13,654 nucleotides of DNA from positions 1-13,654 of the forward strand of contig CAOKUH010000033.1 of NCBI GenBank assembly GCA_948472605.1, in the 5' to 3' direction. The DNA comes from an uncultured Mycoplasmatota bacterium (GTDB lineage Bacteria > Bacillota_I > Bacilli_A > RF39 > UBA660). Made by a program: the position numbers and the translations under genes. This document shows, piece by piece, positions 7,353 through 13,434 of this stretch (position 1 is the first letter of the stretch; each line of letters begins with the position of its first letter). The notes beneath the pieces are model-generated. The model saw only the letters and a list, made by a program, of their open reading frames with translations, searched no databases and was not told the origin of the DNA.

Positions 7353-7428
7353 GTCTCCTTAGCTCAGTTGGTAGAGCAACTGACTCTTAATCAGTGGGTC
7401 CAGGGTTCGAATCCCTGAGGGGACACCA
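7353..7428 (+). tRNA. tRNA-Lys (anticodon CTT)
   Basis: 76 nt. Acceptor GTCTCCT pairs with AGGGGAC; D-arm GCTCAGTTGGTAGAGC; anticodon loop CTCTTAA in an ACTGA/TCAGT stem gives CTT (reads AAG); T-arm with GGTTCGAATCC; discriminator A; encoded CCA. Monocistronic between a promoter at 7305-7334 and a terminator at 7439-7468. Confidence 0.97.
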
Positions 7429-7438
7429 TTTGAAATTT

Positions 7439-7468
7439 ATCCCTATTTAAGGGATTTTTTATATTTTT
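7439..7468 (+). terminator. Terminator of tRNA-Lys
   Basis: ATCCCT/AGGGAT hairpin followed by TTTTTATATTTTT. Confidence 0.75.
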
Positions 7469-7502
7469 GAGCCAATAAATAAAGTGTAAATATATTTGTA
7501 TA

Positions 7503-7524
7503 TGGTGCAATTTCGGTGCAAATT
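7503..7524 (+). repeat. Imperfect direct repeat, left copy, flanking the small-RNA locus
   Basis: The 22-nt segment starting TGGTGCAATTT matches the copy at 7859-7880 at 18 of 22 positions. The two copies bracket the convergent RNA pair about 356 nt apart. Reading the minus strand through this copy is open and resembles the C-terminal tail of a tyrosine integrase (FAPKLHH), so it may be an attachment-site or integrase remnant; this is inference. Confidence 0.45.
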
Positions 7525-7541
7525 TTTTTGAAAATCAATTT

Positions 7542-7570
7542 TTGACAAAAAAGTATATCTATGTTATGAT
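7542..7570 (+). promoter_or_regulatory. Promoter of the plus-strand antitoxin-like RNA
   Basis: Perfect TTGACA (7542-7547), 17-nt spacer, TATGAT (7565-7570). It has the closest -35 match to consensus of any promoter in the window and drives no protein ORF. Confidence 0.85.
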
Positions 7571-7593
7571 GAATATGTCAAGGAAACTTGCAT

Positions 7594-7655
7594 AAAATAA
7601 AAAAGGAACATTCAATAATTCACATGTTGAGTGTTGCCGAATAAATTTTGGTTCC
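7594..7655 (-). terminator. Terminator of the minus-strand toxin-like mRNA
   Basis: On the minus strand GGAAC (from 7651-7655) pairs with GTTCC (from 7605-7609), enclosing an ACACTCAA/TTGAATGT helix with one mismatch, and is followed by TTTTTTATTTT (7604 down to 7594). Confidence 0.5.
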
Positions 7656-7691
7656 ACCTAAATCTACGTAAGAGTTAGGTGGATTTCTTTT
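7653..7691 (+). terminator. Terminator of the antitoxin-like RNA
   Basis: Perfect 9-bp stem TCCACCTAA/TTAGGTGGA with a 13-nt loop, followed by TTTCTTTT. Read on the minus strand the same stem has no T-tract. Confidence 0.85.
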
Positions 7692-7700
7692 ATATTAAAA

Positions 7701-7739
7701 CTATACTAAAGATAGAATTAAAAAATCCTTCTTGTTCAT
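7701..7739 (-). CDS. 12-codon toxin-like micro-ORF, probably truncated
   Basis: ATG (7737-7739) preceded at 7 nt by AGGGAGG (7747-7753), one of the best ribosome binding sites in the window. It encodes MNKKDFLILSLV and then stops. Charged residues followed by a hydrophobic run is the start of a typical single-helix type I toxin, but such toxins are usually about 25-60 residues. A +1 shift after DFLI would extend the hydrophobic run only to a further few residues. The ORF is therefore either a decayed toxin or an unusually short peptide. It lies in the body of the minus-strand RNA, upstream of the region covered by the antisense RNA. The family assignment is inference from context. Confidence 0.4.
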   Translation of the reverse strand: MNKKDFLILSLV

Positions 7740-7802
7740 ATTCACGCCTCCCTTCTGTTAAGAAGATTGGCTCCACCCAACTTATTAAATGTTCCTATAA
7801 AA

Positions 7803-7832
7803 ATTATACAATACGATAAAATAATTAAGCAA
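7803..7832 (-). promoter_or_regulatory. Promoter of the toxin-like mRNA
   Basis: Minus-strand TATAAT (7803-7808) with TTGCTT (7827-7832) 18 nt upstream; the expected start is near 7797, immediately before the GGAACATT element. Confidence 0.65.
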
Positions 7833-7858
7833 GAATAAACTTATCTTTAAATGAAAAC

Positions 7859-7880
7859 TGGTGCAATTTTGGCACAAAAT
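7859..7880 (+). repeat. Imperfect direct repeat, right copy
   Basis: TGGTGCAATTT is shared exactly with the left copy at 7503; the remainder differs at 4 of 11 positions. Same orientation as the left copy. Confidence 0.45.
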
Positions 7881-7901
7881 AAAACTCGAATAATTCGAGT
7901 T
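7875..7901 (-). terminator. Terminator of the tRNA-Ile-tRNA-Glu operon
   Basis: AACTCGAA/TTCGAGTT, an 8-bp perfect stem with a 3-nt loop (7883-7901), followed on the minus strand by TTATTTTG. Confidence 0.8.
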
Positions 7902-7913
7902 ATTAAACAAATT

Positions 7914-7990
7914 TGGTGACCAGTACGGGATTCGAACCCGTGAATGCTGCCGTGAAAGGGCAGTGTGTTAAGCCGCTTCACCAACTGGCC
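7914..7990 (-). tRNA. tRNA-Glu (anticodon TTC)
   Basis: 77 nt including encoded CCA. Acceptor GGCCAGT pairs with ACTGGTC; the anticodon loop CTTTCAC in a CTGCC/GGCAG stem gives TTC (reads GAA/GAG); T-arm GGGTTCGAATCCC; discriminator A. It is the second gene of a two-tRNA operon, 10 nt after tRNA-Ile. Confidence 0.97.
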
Positions 7991-8000
7991 AAAAACAAAA

Positions 8001-8077
<77 letters not shown>

Positions 8078-8097
8078 ATTTCGCCAATGACTATTTA

Positions 8098-8126
8098 ATT
8101 TTATCTTATTTTTAGACAATATGCAA
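8098..8126 (-). promoter_or_regulatory. Promoter of the tRNA-Ile-tRNA-Glu operon
   Basis: Minus-strand TTGCAT (8121-8126), 17-nt spacer, TAAAAT (8098-8103), ending 20 nt before the tRNA-Ile 5' end. Confidence 0.6.
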
Positions 8127-8149
8127 GCATTTTTTAATATATTCTATGT

Positions 8150-8178
8150 ATAAAAACAAAATTTAGTCATTAAACTAA
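8150..8178 (-). terminator. Probable terminator of the M16 peptidase operon
   Basis: TTAGT/ACTAA 5-bp hairpin (8163-8178) with the TAA stop of the last gene in it, followed on the minus strand by ATTTTGTTTTTA. Weak stem. Confidence 0.4.
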
Positions 8179-8601
8179 CTTTTTTTGAATATTAATATTC
8201 ATTTGTTTTAATTCTTCATAAATTCTATTTGTCTCTTCTTTTATTTTTCCTTTATCAAAATCAATATTATTTAAAACTTCTTCTACAGCTTTATCATAAT
8301 CTCTCTTATACTTATTATTTAACTCATGCCAATTAATATTTTTAAAAAACTTTATTATTTCCTCATCATAACTTAATTTATTTTGTATCATTAAAACTGC
8401 AATAACGGGATATCCTGGATATCCTTGCCAAAACGTAGCATTATCATTAGAAGCAAAAATATTATCCTTCCATTTAACTATATATTTTTTCTTACCATCA
8501 GAAGATGTAACTATAGCTTCATTTTCATAAAACTCTACTCTATTATCAGCAATACAAGTATAGGCCTCATAAATTTTAGCAATTGGAGGATATTTTATCA
8601 T
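8170..8601 (-). CDS. Hypothetical protein, last gene of the M16 peptidase operon
   Basis: 143 residues from the ATG at 8599-8601, which has GGTGAT 4 nt upstream; an in-frame TTG at 8613 and GTG at 8610 overlap that SD and are unlikely starts. Soluble, with no signal peptide or membrane segment. The N-terminal half reads as an antiparallel beta domain (VEFYENEAIVTSSDGKKKYIVKWKDNIFASND), then a conserved-looking WQGYPGYPVIAVLMIQNKL and a helical acidic/basic C-terminal half (NINWHELNNKYKRDYDKAVEEVL..., YEELKQMNINIQKK). I do not recognise the family. It starts 42 nt after the stop of the M16 peptidase gene; the intervening A-tract forms only a weak hairpin, so read-through is likely. Confidence 0.8.
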   Translation of the reverse strand: MIKYPPIAKIYEAYTCIADNRVEFYENEAIVTSSDGKKKYIVKWKDNIFASNDNATFWQGYPGYPVIAVLMIQNKLSYDEEIIKFFKNINWHELNNKYKRDYDKAVEEVLNNIDFDKGKIKEETNRIYEELKQMNINIQKKLV

Positions 8602-8643
8602 TTTTATCACCAAATATATTTTAACATAAACAAAAAAAAAAAG

Positions 8644-9924
8644 CTATTTTTTACTAGGATTCAAAATTGTAATAGCCATATTTTTTATATCTAATTTTTT
8701 AATAACTTTATTAACATCTTCCATTTTAATATTCTCTAAATGTTCTTTTTCATCAGTTACAAGATTTCCAAAAGCTAAAATCTCCTCTTGTATACTATTA
8801 TTAACACTCATAATATCATCATAATTTAAAACCAATGTTGCAATACTTGCATTAATCTTTCTTCTTAAATTTTCCTCTGTAACTTCCATATTTTTTATTT
8901 GTTCTTTAATTTCTTTAATAACTTCTTTGGGATAATTAGTTTCAATATTAATAGTACAAATCAAATAATCTTCAATTATAGATCTTCCTGCACTCATATA
9001 ACTAATCAATTCTTTTTCCATCAAATACTCTTTTAAATCACTTGTTGGCCCAAAATTACTATTTAAAATTAAAGACGAAATTATTCTTAAATCAATTGAA
9101 TCAATATTTTTAAAAATACTAAGTGGAGTTTTAAAAGATATTTTAATTTTAGAATTCTCAACATTGCCTGTTATCTCTGTAAAACTATTTACTACACTAC
9201 TTTCTTCACGATATTTTTTTACTTTAGGATTTTTATAAGTTGGTATTTTCTTACTTTTTAAATTATCTTCAACTAGTTTGATAATATCATATGGATTTAC
9301 ATTTCCAGTTACAATCAAAAACATATTTTTAGGATGATAAAAAGTATCAAAAACGAGTAAAATATCTTCTAAAGTAGTTCCTTCAACATCTTTTTTACTA
9401 CCAGTAATTGTTTCATTATATTTATATTTATGAAATAAATCGGCATAATGGGTAAAATATAATTTAGAATTTGGTATATCTTCATCCATAGTTAATTCTT
9501 CAATAATAATATTTTTTTCTTTATTAACCATTTTTTTATTAAAACTTGGAGTCAAAACAAAATCAAGTAAATGATTTAAATTTTCTTTATATTCTTTTGT
9601 ACTATATACATGATAGCAAGTATAATCAAAAGTGGTAAAAGCATTGACCTCACTACCATAATTCATATAAAAATCTGTAGCAGTAGAACCATCTGATTCA
9701 TAAAAGTTTAAATGTTCAATAAAGTGGGCTATTCCACTAGGTACCTTATAATATTTATTTTTTCCATTTAATTTAAACTCTTGATGAATTGAACCAAAAT
9801 TAACACATAAAGCACTAAATGTCCCCTTCACATGTTCATTTTTCCATACATAAACTGGCAAATTATTTAAAACTTTCTCATAATAAACTATCTCTTTTAC
9901 TCCCTTTATTTCAATTTCTTTCAA
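8644..9924 (-). CDS. ymfH: Zinc-dependent M16 family peptidase, YmfH-like catalytic subunit
   Basis: 426 residues. The inverted zinc motif HxxEH of the pitrilysin family is present as HFIEH (67-71) within GIAHFIEHLNF, with the downstream glutamate ligand in IIIEELTMDED (140-149) and the family NAFTTFDYTCYHV segment (94-106). In Bacillus and relatives ymfF and ymfH are adjacent and form an inactive/active pair of processing-protease type; substrates are poorly defined (proteolysis of peptides and, in some species, roles in membrane-protein turnover or peptide processing). The start codon is TTG (9922-9924), with AAGGTGA 6 nt upstream, and overlaps the TGA of the preceding gene by 4 nt, so synthesis of the two partners is coupled. 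Confidence 0.92.
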   Translation of the reverse strand: MKEIEIKGVKEIVYYEKVLNNLPVYVWKNEHVKGTFSALCVNFGSIHQEFKLNGKNKYYKVPSGIAHFIEHLNFYESDGSTATDFYMNYGSEVNAFTTFDYTCYHVYSTKEYKENLNHLLDFVLTPSFNKKMVNKEKNIIIEELTMDEDIPNSKLYFTHYADLFHKYKYNETITGSKKDVEGTTLEDILLVFDTFYHPKNMFLIVTGNVNPYDIIKLVEDNLKSKKIPTYKNPKVKKYREESSVVNSFTEITGNVENSKIKISFKTPLSIFKNIDSIDLRIISSLILNSNFGPTSDLKEYLMEKELISYMSAGRSIIEDYLICTINIETNYPKEVIKEIKEQIKNMEVTEENLRRKINASIATLVLNYDDIMSVNNSIQEEILAFGNLVTDEKEHLENIKMEDVNKVIKKLDIKNMAITILNPSKK

Positions 9925-11195
9925 GATTCTTCACCTTCTTTACCTTGTAATTTATAGATAAAATTTAACTTTAATTTTTTTCCCAAATTTTTTAGATCTT
10001 TTATTGTTATATTCTTATAGGCTTCTTTTAAACTCTTAAATAATGGAGTACCAACAATTGTATTAAAAGTATAATTATTTATTAAACTATTTTGATTATC
10101 CATAACTACATCTAAAGAAGTTTGCAATTGATTTTTAGCCATTATAATCTCTTCATCACTAATTTTTCCGCTTGCCATATCTTTAACACATTTTTTTATT
10201 AATTTTATCGCTAATAACGCATTAGCTTCATCTAAGCCAACATAAACATAATACATATTATCATACTTTGCCGTAATAGATGAAACACTATAACACAATT
10301 GATTTTCCTCTCGTAGAGCATTATATATTTTACTTTTTAAACCTCCAGCACATAAAACTTCATCGAAAAAATAAAGCGTTACCATCATTTCTTCCTTAGT
10401 TAATTTATCTAAATTGAAACCCATAACTAAATTAGTTTGACAAAAATCTGATTTTTCATTAACTACCAATTCTTTCTTACGTAGTTTATTTTCCACAAAA
10501 GCTTCAACACGATGATTTTTTAAACAATTATTATGAAAATTAGCTTCAATTATTTTAGCAATTTCATTCATGTCTAAATCTCCAATAATATAAATATTAC
10601 AAAGACTTTTTTTATAAAATTTATCATAATATTCGTATAAATTTTCTTTAGTAATTGCTTCTACATCTTCTTTTGTTCCTAATAATGATGATGCAGTTAT
10701 AGAATCTTTATCCATATTTATTAAAGCTCTTCTTATAGCATAATTAGTTGGATTTTCTTTTATTGCTTCTATATCTCTTAAAATTCTTTTTTGAATAATT
10801 TTAAATGTACGCTCGTCAAAAGCATTATCAACTACATTAGGATTTTCAATTATTTCAAAAGGCAATTTTAAAACATTTTTTAAATAATTAGAATCATTTA
10901 TATATTGTGGATTAATAAAATCATAAACAAAACTAGACATAACCATATTTCCTACTTTAGTTGTTACACCATAAAAATAAGATTGATATAATTCTTCCAA
11001 TTTTATTACTAAATCCTTTCTTTTAGGATATTTTTTAGAAGAGTGACACAACATATCTACTAAAAAATTTCTTATAGCTAATTCCTCTTTTTTAGCATTA
11101 TCATAAAAAGTTATTTCCATATGGCAATTTTTAAATTTATCTGTCTTTATTGTGTAAAGATTAAATGTGTCAAATTCAAAACTCTGATATTTCAT
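9921..11195 (-). CDS. ymfF: M16 family peptidase homologue, YmfF-like non-catalytic subunit
   Basis: 424 residues with the two-domain M16 layout but no HxxEH: the corresponding helix reads RNFLVDMLCHSS (42-53), so no zinc site. The C-terminal substrate-binding motif is retained as LREENQLCYSVSS with Arg295 and Tyr302. That combination is what is expected of the inactive half of a bacterial M16 heterodimer, with the gene overlapping immediately downstream supplying the zinc site. Start ATG with AGAGGTGA about 6 nt upstream; first gene of the operon behind a promoter at 11216-11244. The ATG region has no signal peptide, so the complex is cytoplasmic. Confidence 0.9.
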   Translation of the reverse strand: MKYQSFEFDTFNLYTIKTDKFKNCHMEITFYDNAKKEELAIRNFLVDMLCHSSKKYPKRKDLVIKLEELYQSYFYGVTTKVGNMVMSSFVYDFINPQYINDSNYLKNVLKLPFEIIENPNVVDNAFDERTFKIIQKRILRDIEAIKENPTNYAIRRALINMDKDSITASSLLGTKEDVEAITKENLYEYYDKFYKKSLCNIYIIGDLDMNEIAKIIEANFHNNCLKNHRVEAFVENKLRKKELVVNEKSDFCQTNLVMGFNLDKLTKEEMMVTLYFFDEVLCAGGLKSKIYNALREENQLCYSVSSITAKYDNMYYVYVGLDEANALLAIKLIKKCVKDMASGKISDEEIIMAKNQLQTSLDVVMDNQNSLINNYTFNTIVGTPLFKSLKEAYKNITIKDLKNLGKKLKLNFIYKLQGKEGEES

Positions 11196-11215
11196 AAGTT
11201 CACCTCTTAACTATT

Positions 11216-11244
11216 AGTATACACACAATTTAAAGTTTTATAAA
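11216..11244 (-). promoter_or_regulatory. Promoter of the M16 operon
   Basis: Minus-strand TATACT (11216-11221) with TTTATA (11239-11244) 17 nt upstream. It begins directly after the T-tract of the preceding frr-operon terminator. Confidence 0.5.
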
Positions 11245-11287
11245 TAGAAAAAGCATATAGTTAAATTAATTTTAATTAACTATATGC
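11245..11287 (-). terminator. Second terminator downstream of frr
   Basis: Perfect 12-bp arms GCATATAGTTAA (11253-11264) and TTAACTATATGC (11276-11287); on the minus strand the hairpin is followed by TTTTTCTA. The 11196-11514 gap holds this, the hairpin at 11302-11325 and the M16 promoter; I see no credible gene in 11326-11514. Confidence 0.8.
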
Positions 11288-11301
11288 CCTTATATAAACA
11301 T

Positions 11302-11325
11302 AAAAAAATAGAATTTTAGAATTCT
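11302..11325 (-). terminator. First terminator downstream of frr
   Basis: AGAATT/AATTCT 6-bp stem with a 4-nt loop, followed on the minus strand by ATTTTTTT. It precedes the longer hairpin by about 15 nt, making a tandem terminator about 190 nt after the frr stop. Confidence 0.6.
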
Positions 11326-11514
11326 TATAAACCTATCCGTTATTATCCCATAAATATCTATATTTTGCTTATATTAGTAAATCTAAAATAGTTAAGTTAT
11401 TTATTGCTATAACTCTTGTCATTAAATAATATTTTAGGAATATTTGTTAAGTTTACTACGTTTTTAAAAAACAAATCTAAAAAATTAAAAAATGCAAATA
11501 TTAATTACATTTTC

Positions 11515-12042
11515 TTACACAGTCATTAATTCATCTTCTTTTTCTTTTAATTTTTCATCAACTATTTTATTATATTTATTTATCGCTTCTTGTATATTAT
11601 CTAAAAGTTTTTTTTCTTCATCTTCCGGATATTCTTCGTTTTTTATAGCATTATTTTCTTCTTGACGAATATTTCTTAAAGCTACTTTAGCCTCTTCACA
11701 AATAGTCTTAGCTTGACGAACGTATTCACGTCTTCTCTCTTCTGTAAGTTCTGGAACAGTCAAAATAATAATCTCCCCATTATTAGTAGGTGTAATGCCA
11801 ATATTTGCTTCATTTATAGCCCTTTCAATATCTTTTAATACATTTCTATCAAATGGTTTAATCATTAATTGTCTAGCTTCAGGAACTGTAACATTAGCAA
11901 GACTTTGAATAGGAGATGGCGTTCCATAATATTCAACCATTATCCCATTTAACATCGCTGGATTAGCTCTTCCTGCTCTTATATTCAACAATTTATTTTC
12001 TAAAGCTGCAATAGCTTTATCCATTTTTTCATTAACATTCAT
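11515..12042 (-). CDS. frr: Ribosome recycling factor
   Basis: With EF-G it splits post-termination ribosomes. 175 residues, slightly shorter than the usual 185. Domain I helices flank the sequence: IRAGRANPAMLNGIMVEYYG at about 21-40, then TPSPIQSLANVTVPEARQLMIKPFD (domain II) and the signature VPELTEERRREYVRQAK, with the final long helix rich in Glu and Lys. Start ATG with AAGGA 7 nt upstream; that SD overlaps the stop of the preceding gene, 10 nt away, so translation is probably coupled. frr normally follows pyrH and tsf; here it is the last gene of a three-gene operon behind two membrane-anchored proteins, an unusual context. Two terminators follow after about 190 nt of noncoding sequence. 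Confidence 0.97.
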   Translation of the reverse strand: MNVNEKMDKAIAALENKLLNIRAGRANPAMLNGIMVEYYGTPSPIQSLANVTVPEARQLMIKPFDRNVLKDIERAINEANIGITPTNNGEIIILTVPELTEERRREYVRQAKTICEEAKVALRNIRQEENNAIKNEEYPEDEEKKLLDNIQEAINKYNKIVDEKLKEKEDELMTV

Positions 12043-12052
12043 TTTATCATCC

Positions 12053-12769
12053 TTATCTATTTATCTTTATAGTATCATTATAATCTACGAAATTATTTTT
12101 TACAATAAAATTCAAAAGTAAATTATCAAATTCATCAATATAAATAACATAATTTTCTTGATTATTTAAATTATTTATTGTTGCTTCAATATTAATCCCA
12201 TCTACTAACTTTTGTTCACTATTTAATTCTAATAAAACTTCCCTAATAACATCATCAAATTTTAAATTATATATATCCAATAACTCTAAAAAACTTAAAA
12301 GTTTGCCATTTATTTTATTAAAAGTAAAAGATTTAGCATTACTTACACTATTTATATAGTTATTCGGTTTTATTAAAAGAGTTACATAATTATTTGTTTC
12401 ATATATTCCGTAATCTAAAAACATTTCATTGTTAGCATTTATTTTAATTTCATTTACTAAATTTTCAAGTTCTAAAGTAACATTTTTAGCATCATTACTA
12501 TTTAAATTAATAATAGGATATTTATTTATTATAAATAATTCTTCATTTACAATATCTTCATTTATAAAATATATATATTCTTTATCTTCATTTATTTTCT
12601 TTACATTATTTTCTTTATTTACTAAAACTAATTCTTTATTTTTTTCTCTAAATCTTGCATAACTTTTTTCACAAAATTTAAGACAGACAAAAGGTGTAGC
12701 AACAAATATTACTAATACAACTCCTAAAAAAATTATTCCTATTAATATTTCTTTACTACTTTTTTTCAT
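12053..12769 (-). CDS. Membrane-anchored DUF3298/RsiV-like extracytoplasmic protein
   Basis: 238 residues. A basic N-terminus (MKKSSKE) and one membrane segment (about 8-30, ILIGIIFLGVVLVIFVATPF) leave about 205 residues outside the cell. The pattern INKYPIINLNSNDAKNVTLELENLVNEI (81-108), then strands (NYVTLLIKPNNY) and FTFNKINGKLLSFLELLDI (148-166) followed by FDDVIREVLLEL and a final strand-rich segment resembles the DUF3298 domain found in RsiV and PdaC; I assign it by pattern only. No catalytic residues are evident, and there is no cytoplasmic anti-sigma helix bundle ahead of the membrane span, so it is not a canonical RsiV. Its ATG overlaps the upstream stop (ATGA), and frr follows after 10 nt. 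Confidence 0.7.
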   Translation of the reverse strand: MKKSSKEILIGIIFLGVVLVIFVATPFVCLKFCEKSYARFREKNKELVLVNKENNVKKINEDKEYIYFINEDIVNEELFIINKYPIINLNSNDAKNVTLELENLVNEIKINANNEMFLDYGIYETNNYVTLLIKPNNYINSVSNAKSFTFNKINGKLLSFLELLDIYNLKFDDVIREVLLELNSEQKLVDGINIEATINNLNNQENYVIYIDEFDNLLLNFIVKNNFVDYNDTIKINR

Positions 12770-13350
12770 TTTAAATATTCCTTTATAGCTACATCTATGC
12801 TATTTTTAATAACATTTTTACGATAGTCAGTAAAATATTCTTCTGGCTTAGTTCCACCCTTGATATTTCTTATTTCATCATCAAAATAAATTACTTTACC
12901 TTCTTTTACTATTACAATCGTTGGAGATGTTAAATCTAATTTGCCTAAATCGTTATAAACTAAATATTCTTTTAATTTATTTATAATAACATCATATGTT
13001 TTATTATTTAAATTTCTATTTTGTAAAAAATTATAATAATATATTTCTTTAATATCATTCTTAATAGCAATTTCATTTAAATAATCAGCATAATAATGAC
13101 TCCATATATTACTTGGAAAAGCCATTAAAAAGATCCCTGATTTCCCATTTAAAATATTTAATACAGCATTTTCATTTACATATTTATAAATATTATTCTT
13201 AGAAATATCTTTATATTCATTAGAAAATCTAATATTATCACTTATATCACTACTATAATCTTTTGTTCCCAATATAACAAATAAATATATCATAAAAATA
13301 AAAATAATTATTTTAAGAATTCCAATTTTTTTCTTTAACAAATACTTCAT
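12766..13350 (-). CDS. Membrane-anchored thioredoxin-like protein without cysteines
   Basis: 194 residues from the ATG at 13348-13350 (GTGAT-type SD 4 nt upstream); in-frame GTG and ATG codons up to 13365 are possible but have no SD. One N-terminal membrane span (about 12-29, IIIFIFMIYLFVIL) carries an extracellular domain. The domain follows a thioredoxin fold order: helix, strand GIFLMAFPSN, the active-site position IWSHYYADYLNEIA, strand IKEIYYYNF, helix INKLKEYLVYN, then LDLTSPTIVIVKEGKVIYFDDE with the cis-proline equivalent SPT and the final strands. Where a CxxC would sit the text reads SNIWSHYY, and the whole protein contains no cysteine, so it cannot act in disulfide exchange. It may be a binding or chaperone module. 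Coupled by ATGA to the next gene. Confidence 0.65.
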   Translation of the reverse strand: MKYLLKKKIGILKIIIFIFMIYLFVILGTKDYSSDISDNIRFSNEYKDISKNNIYKYVNENAVLNILNGKSGIFLMAFPSNIWSHYYADYLNEIAIKNDIKEIYYYNFLQNRNLNNKTYDVIINKLKEYLVYNDLGKLDLTSPTIVIVKEGKVIYFDDEIRNIKGGTKPEEYFTDYRKNVIKNSIDVAIKEYLK

Positions 13351-13383
13351 ATACATCACTAACACAAGTATATCATGAAGAAT

Positions 13384-13407
13384 AAAAAAAGCCTAATAAT
13401 ATTAGTC
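13384..13407 (-). terminator. Possible minus-strand terminator upstream of the thioredoxin-like gene
   Basis: CTAAT/ATTAG 5-bp stem (13393-13405) with a 3-nt loop, then GCTTTTTTT on the minus strand. No minus-strand gene is seen immediately upstream inside the window, so it may be an attenuator of the operon or coincidental. Confidence 0.35.
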
Positions 13408-13434
13408 AAAAAATCGTCAACTATGTCAGATGAC

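Larger units (their letters stand above)
7577..7691 (+). ncRNA. Antitoxin-like small RNA (RatA/SR4-type position)
   Basis: About 115 nt between the strong promoter at 7542-7570 and a strong intrinsic terminator. Structure visible in order: a 5' hairpin CAAG-GAAA-CTTG (7579-7590, GNRA tetraloop); a hairpin ACATTCAA/TTGAGTGT (7608-7615 with 7627-7634); and the terminator stem 7653-7661/7675-7683. It contains no plausible ORF. It is fully complementary to the 3' part of the minus-strand RNA that runs from about 7797 to 7594, and its TTGGTTCCACC (7648-7658) can also pair with that RNA's 5' leader. Position and architecture match antisense antitoxins of Firmicute type I systems (txpA/ratA, bsrG/SR4). 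The start site is inferred from the promoter. Confidence 0.7.
7594..7797 (-). ncRNA. Toxin-mRNA-like transcript of a type I toxin-antitoxin pair
   Basis: About 200 nt from a TTGCTT-18-TATAAT promoter (7803-7832) to the T-tract at 7594-7604. The 5' end GGAACATTTAATAA (7795 to 7782) can pair over 14 consecutive positions (one G-U) with the 3' end TTATTGAATGTTCC (7618 to 7605) of the same RNA. Such a 5'-3' closing helix is a hallmark of type I toxin messages such as hok and aapA. The leader also contains GGTGGAGCCAA (7777-7767), a near-copy of GGTGGAACCAA (7658-7648) further downstream. A strong SD leads into a 12-codon ORF. The RNA overlaps the plus-strand RNA along about 85-98 nt. Confidence 0.6.

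Noticed and set aside
8425..8694. Plus-strand ORF spanning the unknown gene and M16 gene boundary
   Set aside because: Antisense to two supported minus-strand genes; basic/aromatic low-complexity text without SD.
11326..11514. Possible small gene downstream of frr
   Set aside because: The longest ATG-initiated frame seen is about 17 codons with no SD; it is better regarded as an untranslated 3' region before the tandem terminators.
12429..12662. Plus-strand ORF inside the DUF3298-like gene
   Set aside because: Antisense shadow with Ser/Phe/Leu-rich text; no start signals.
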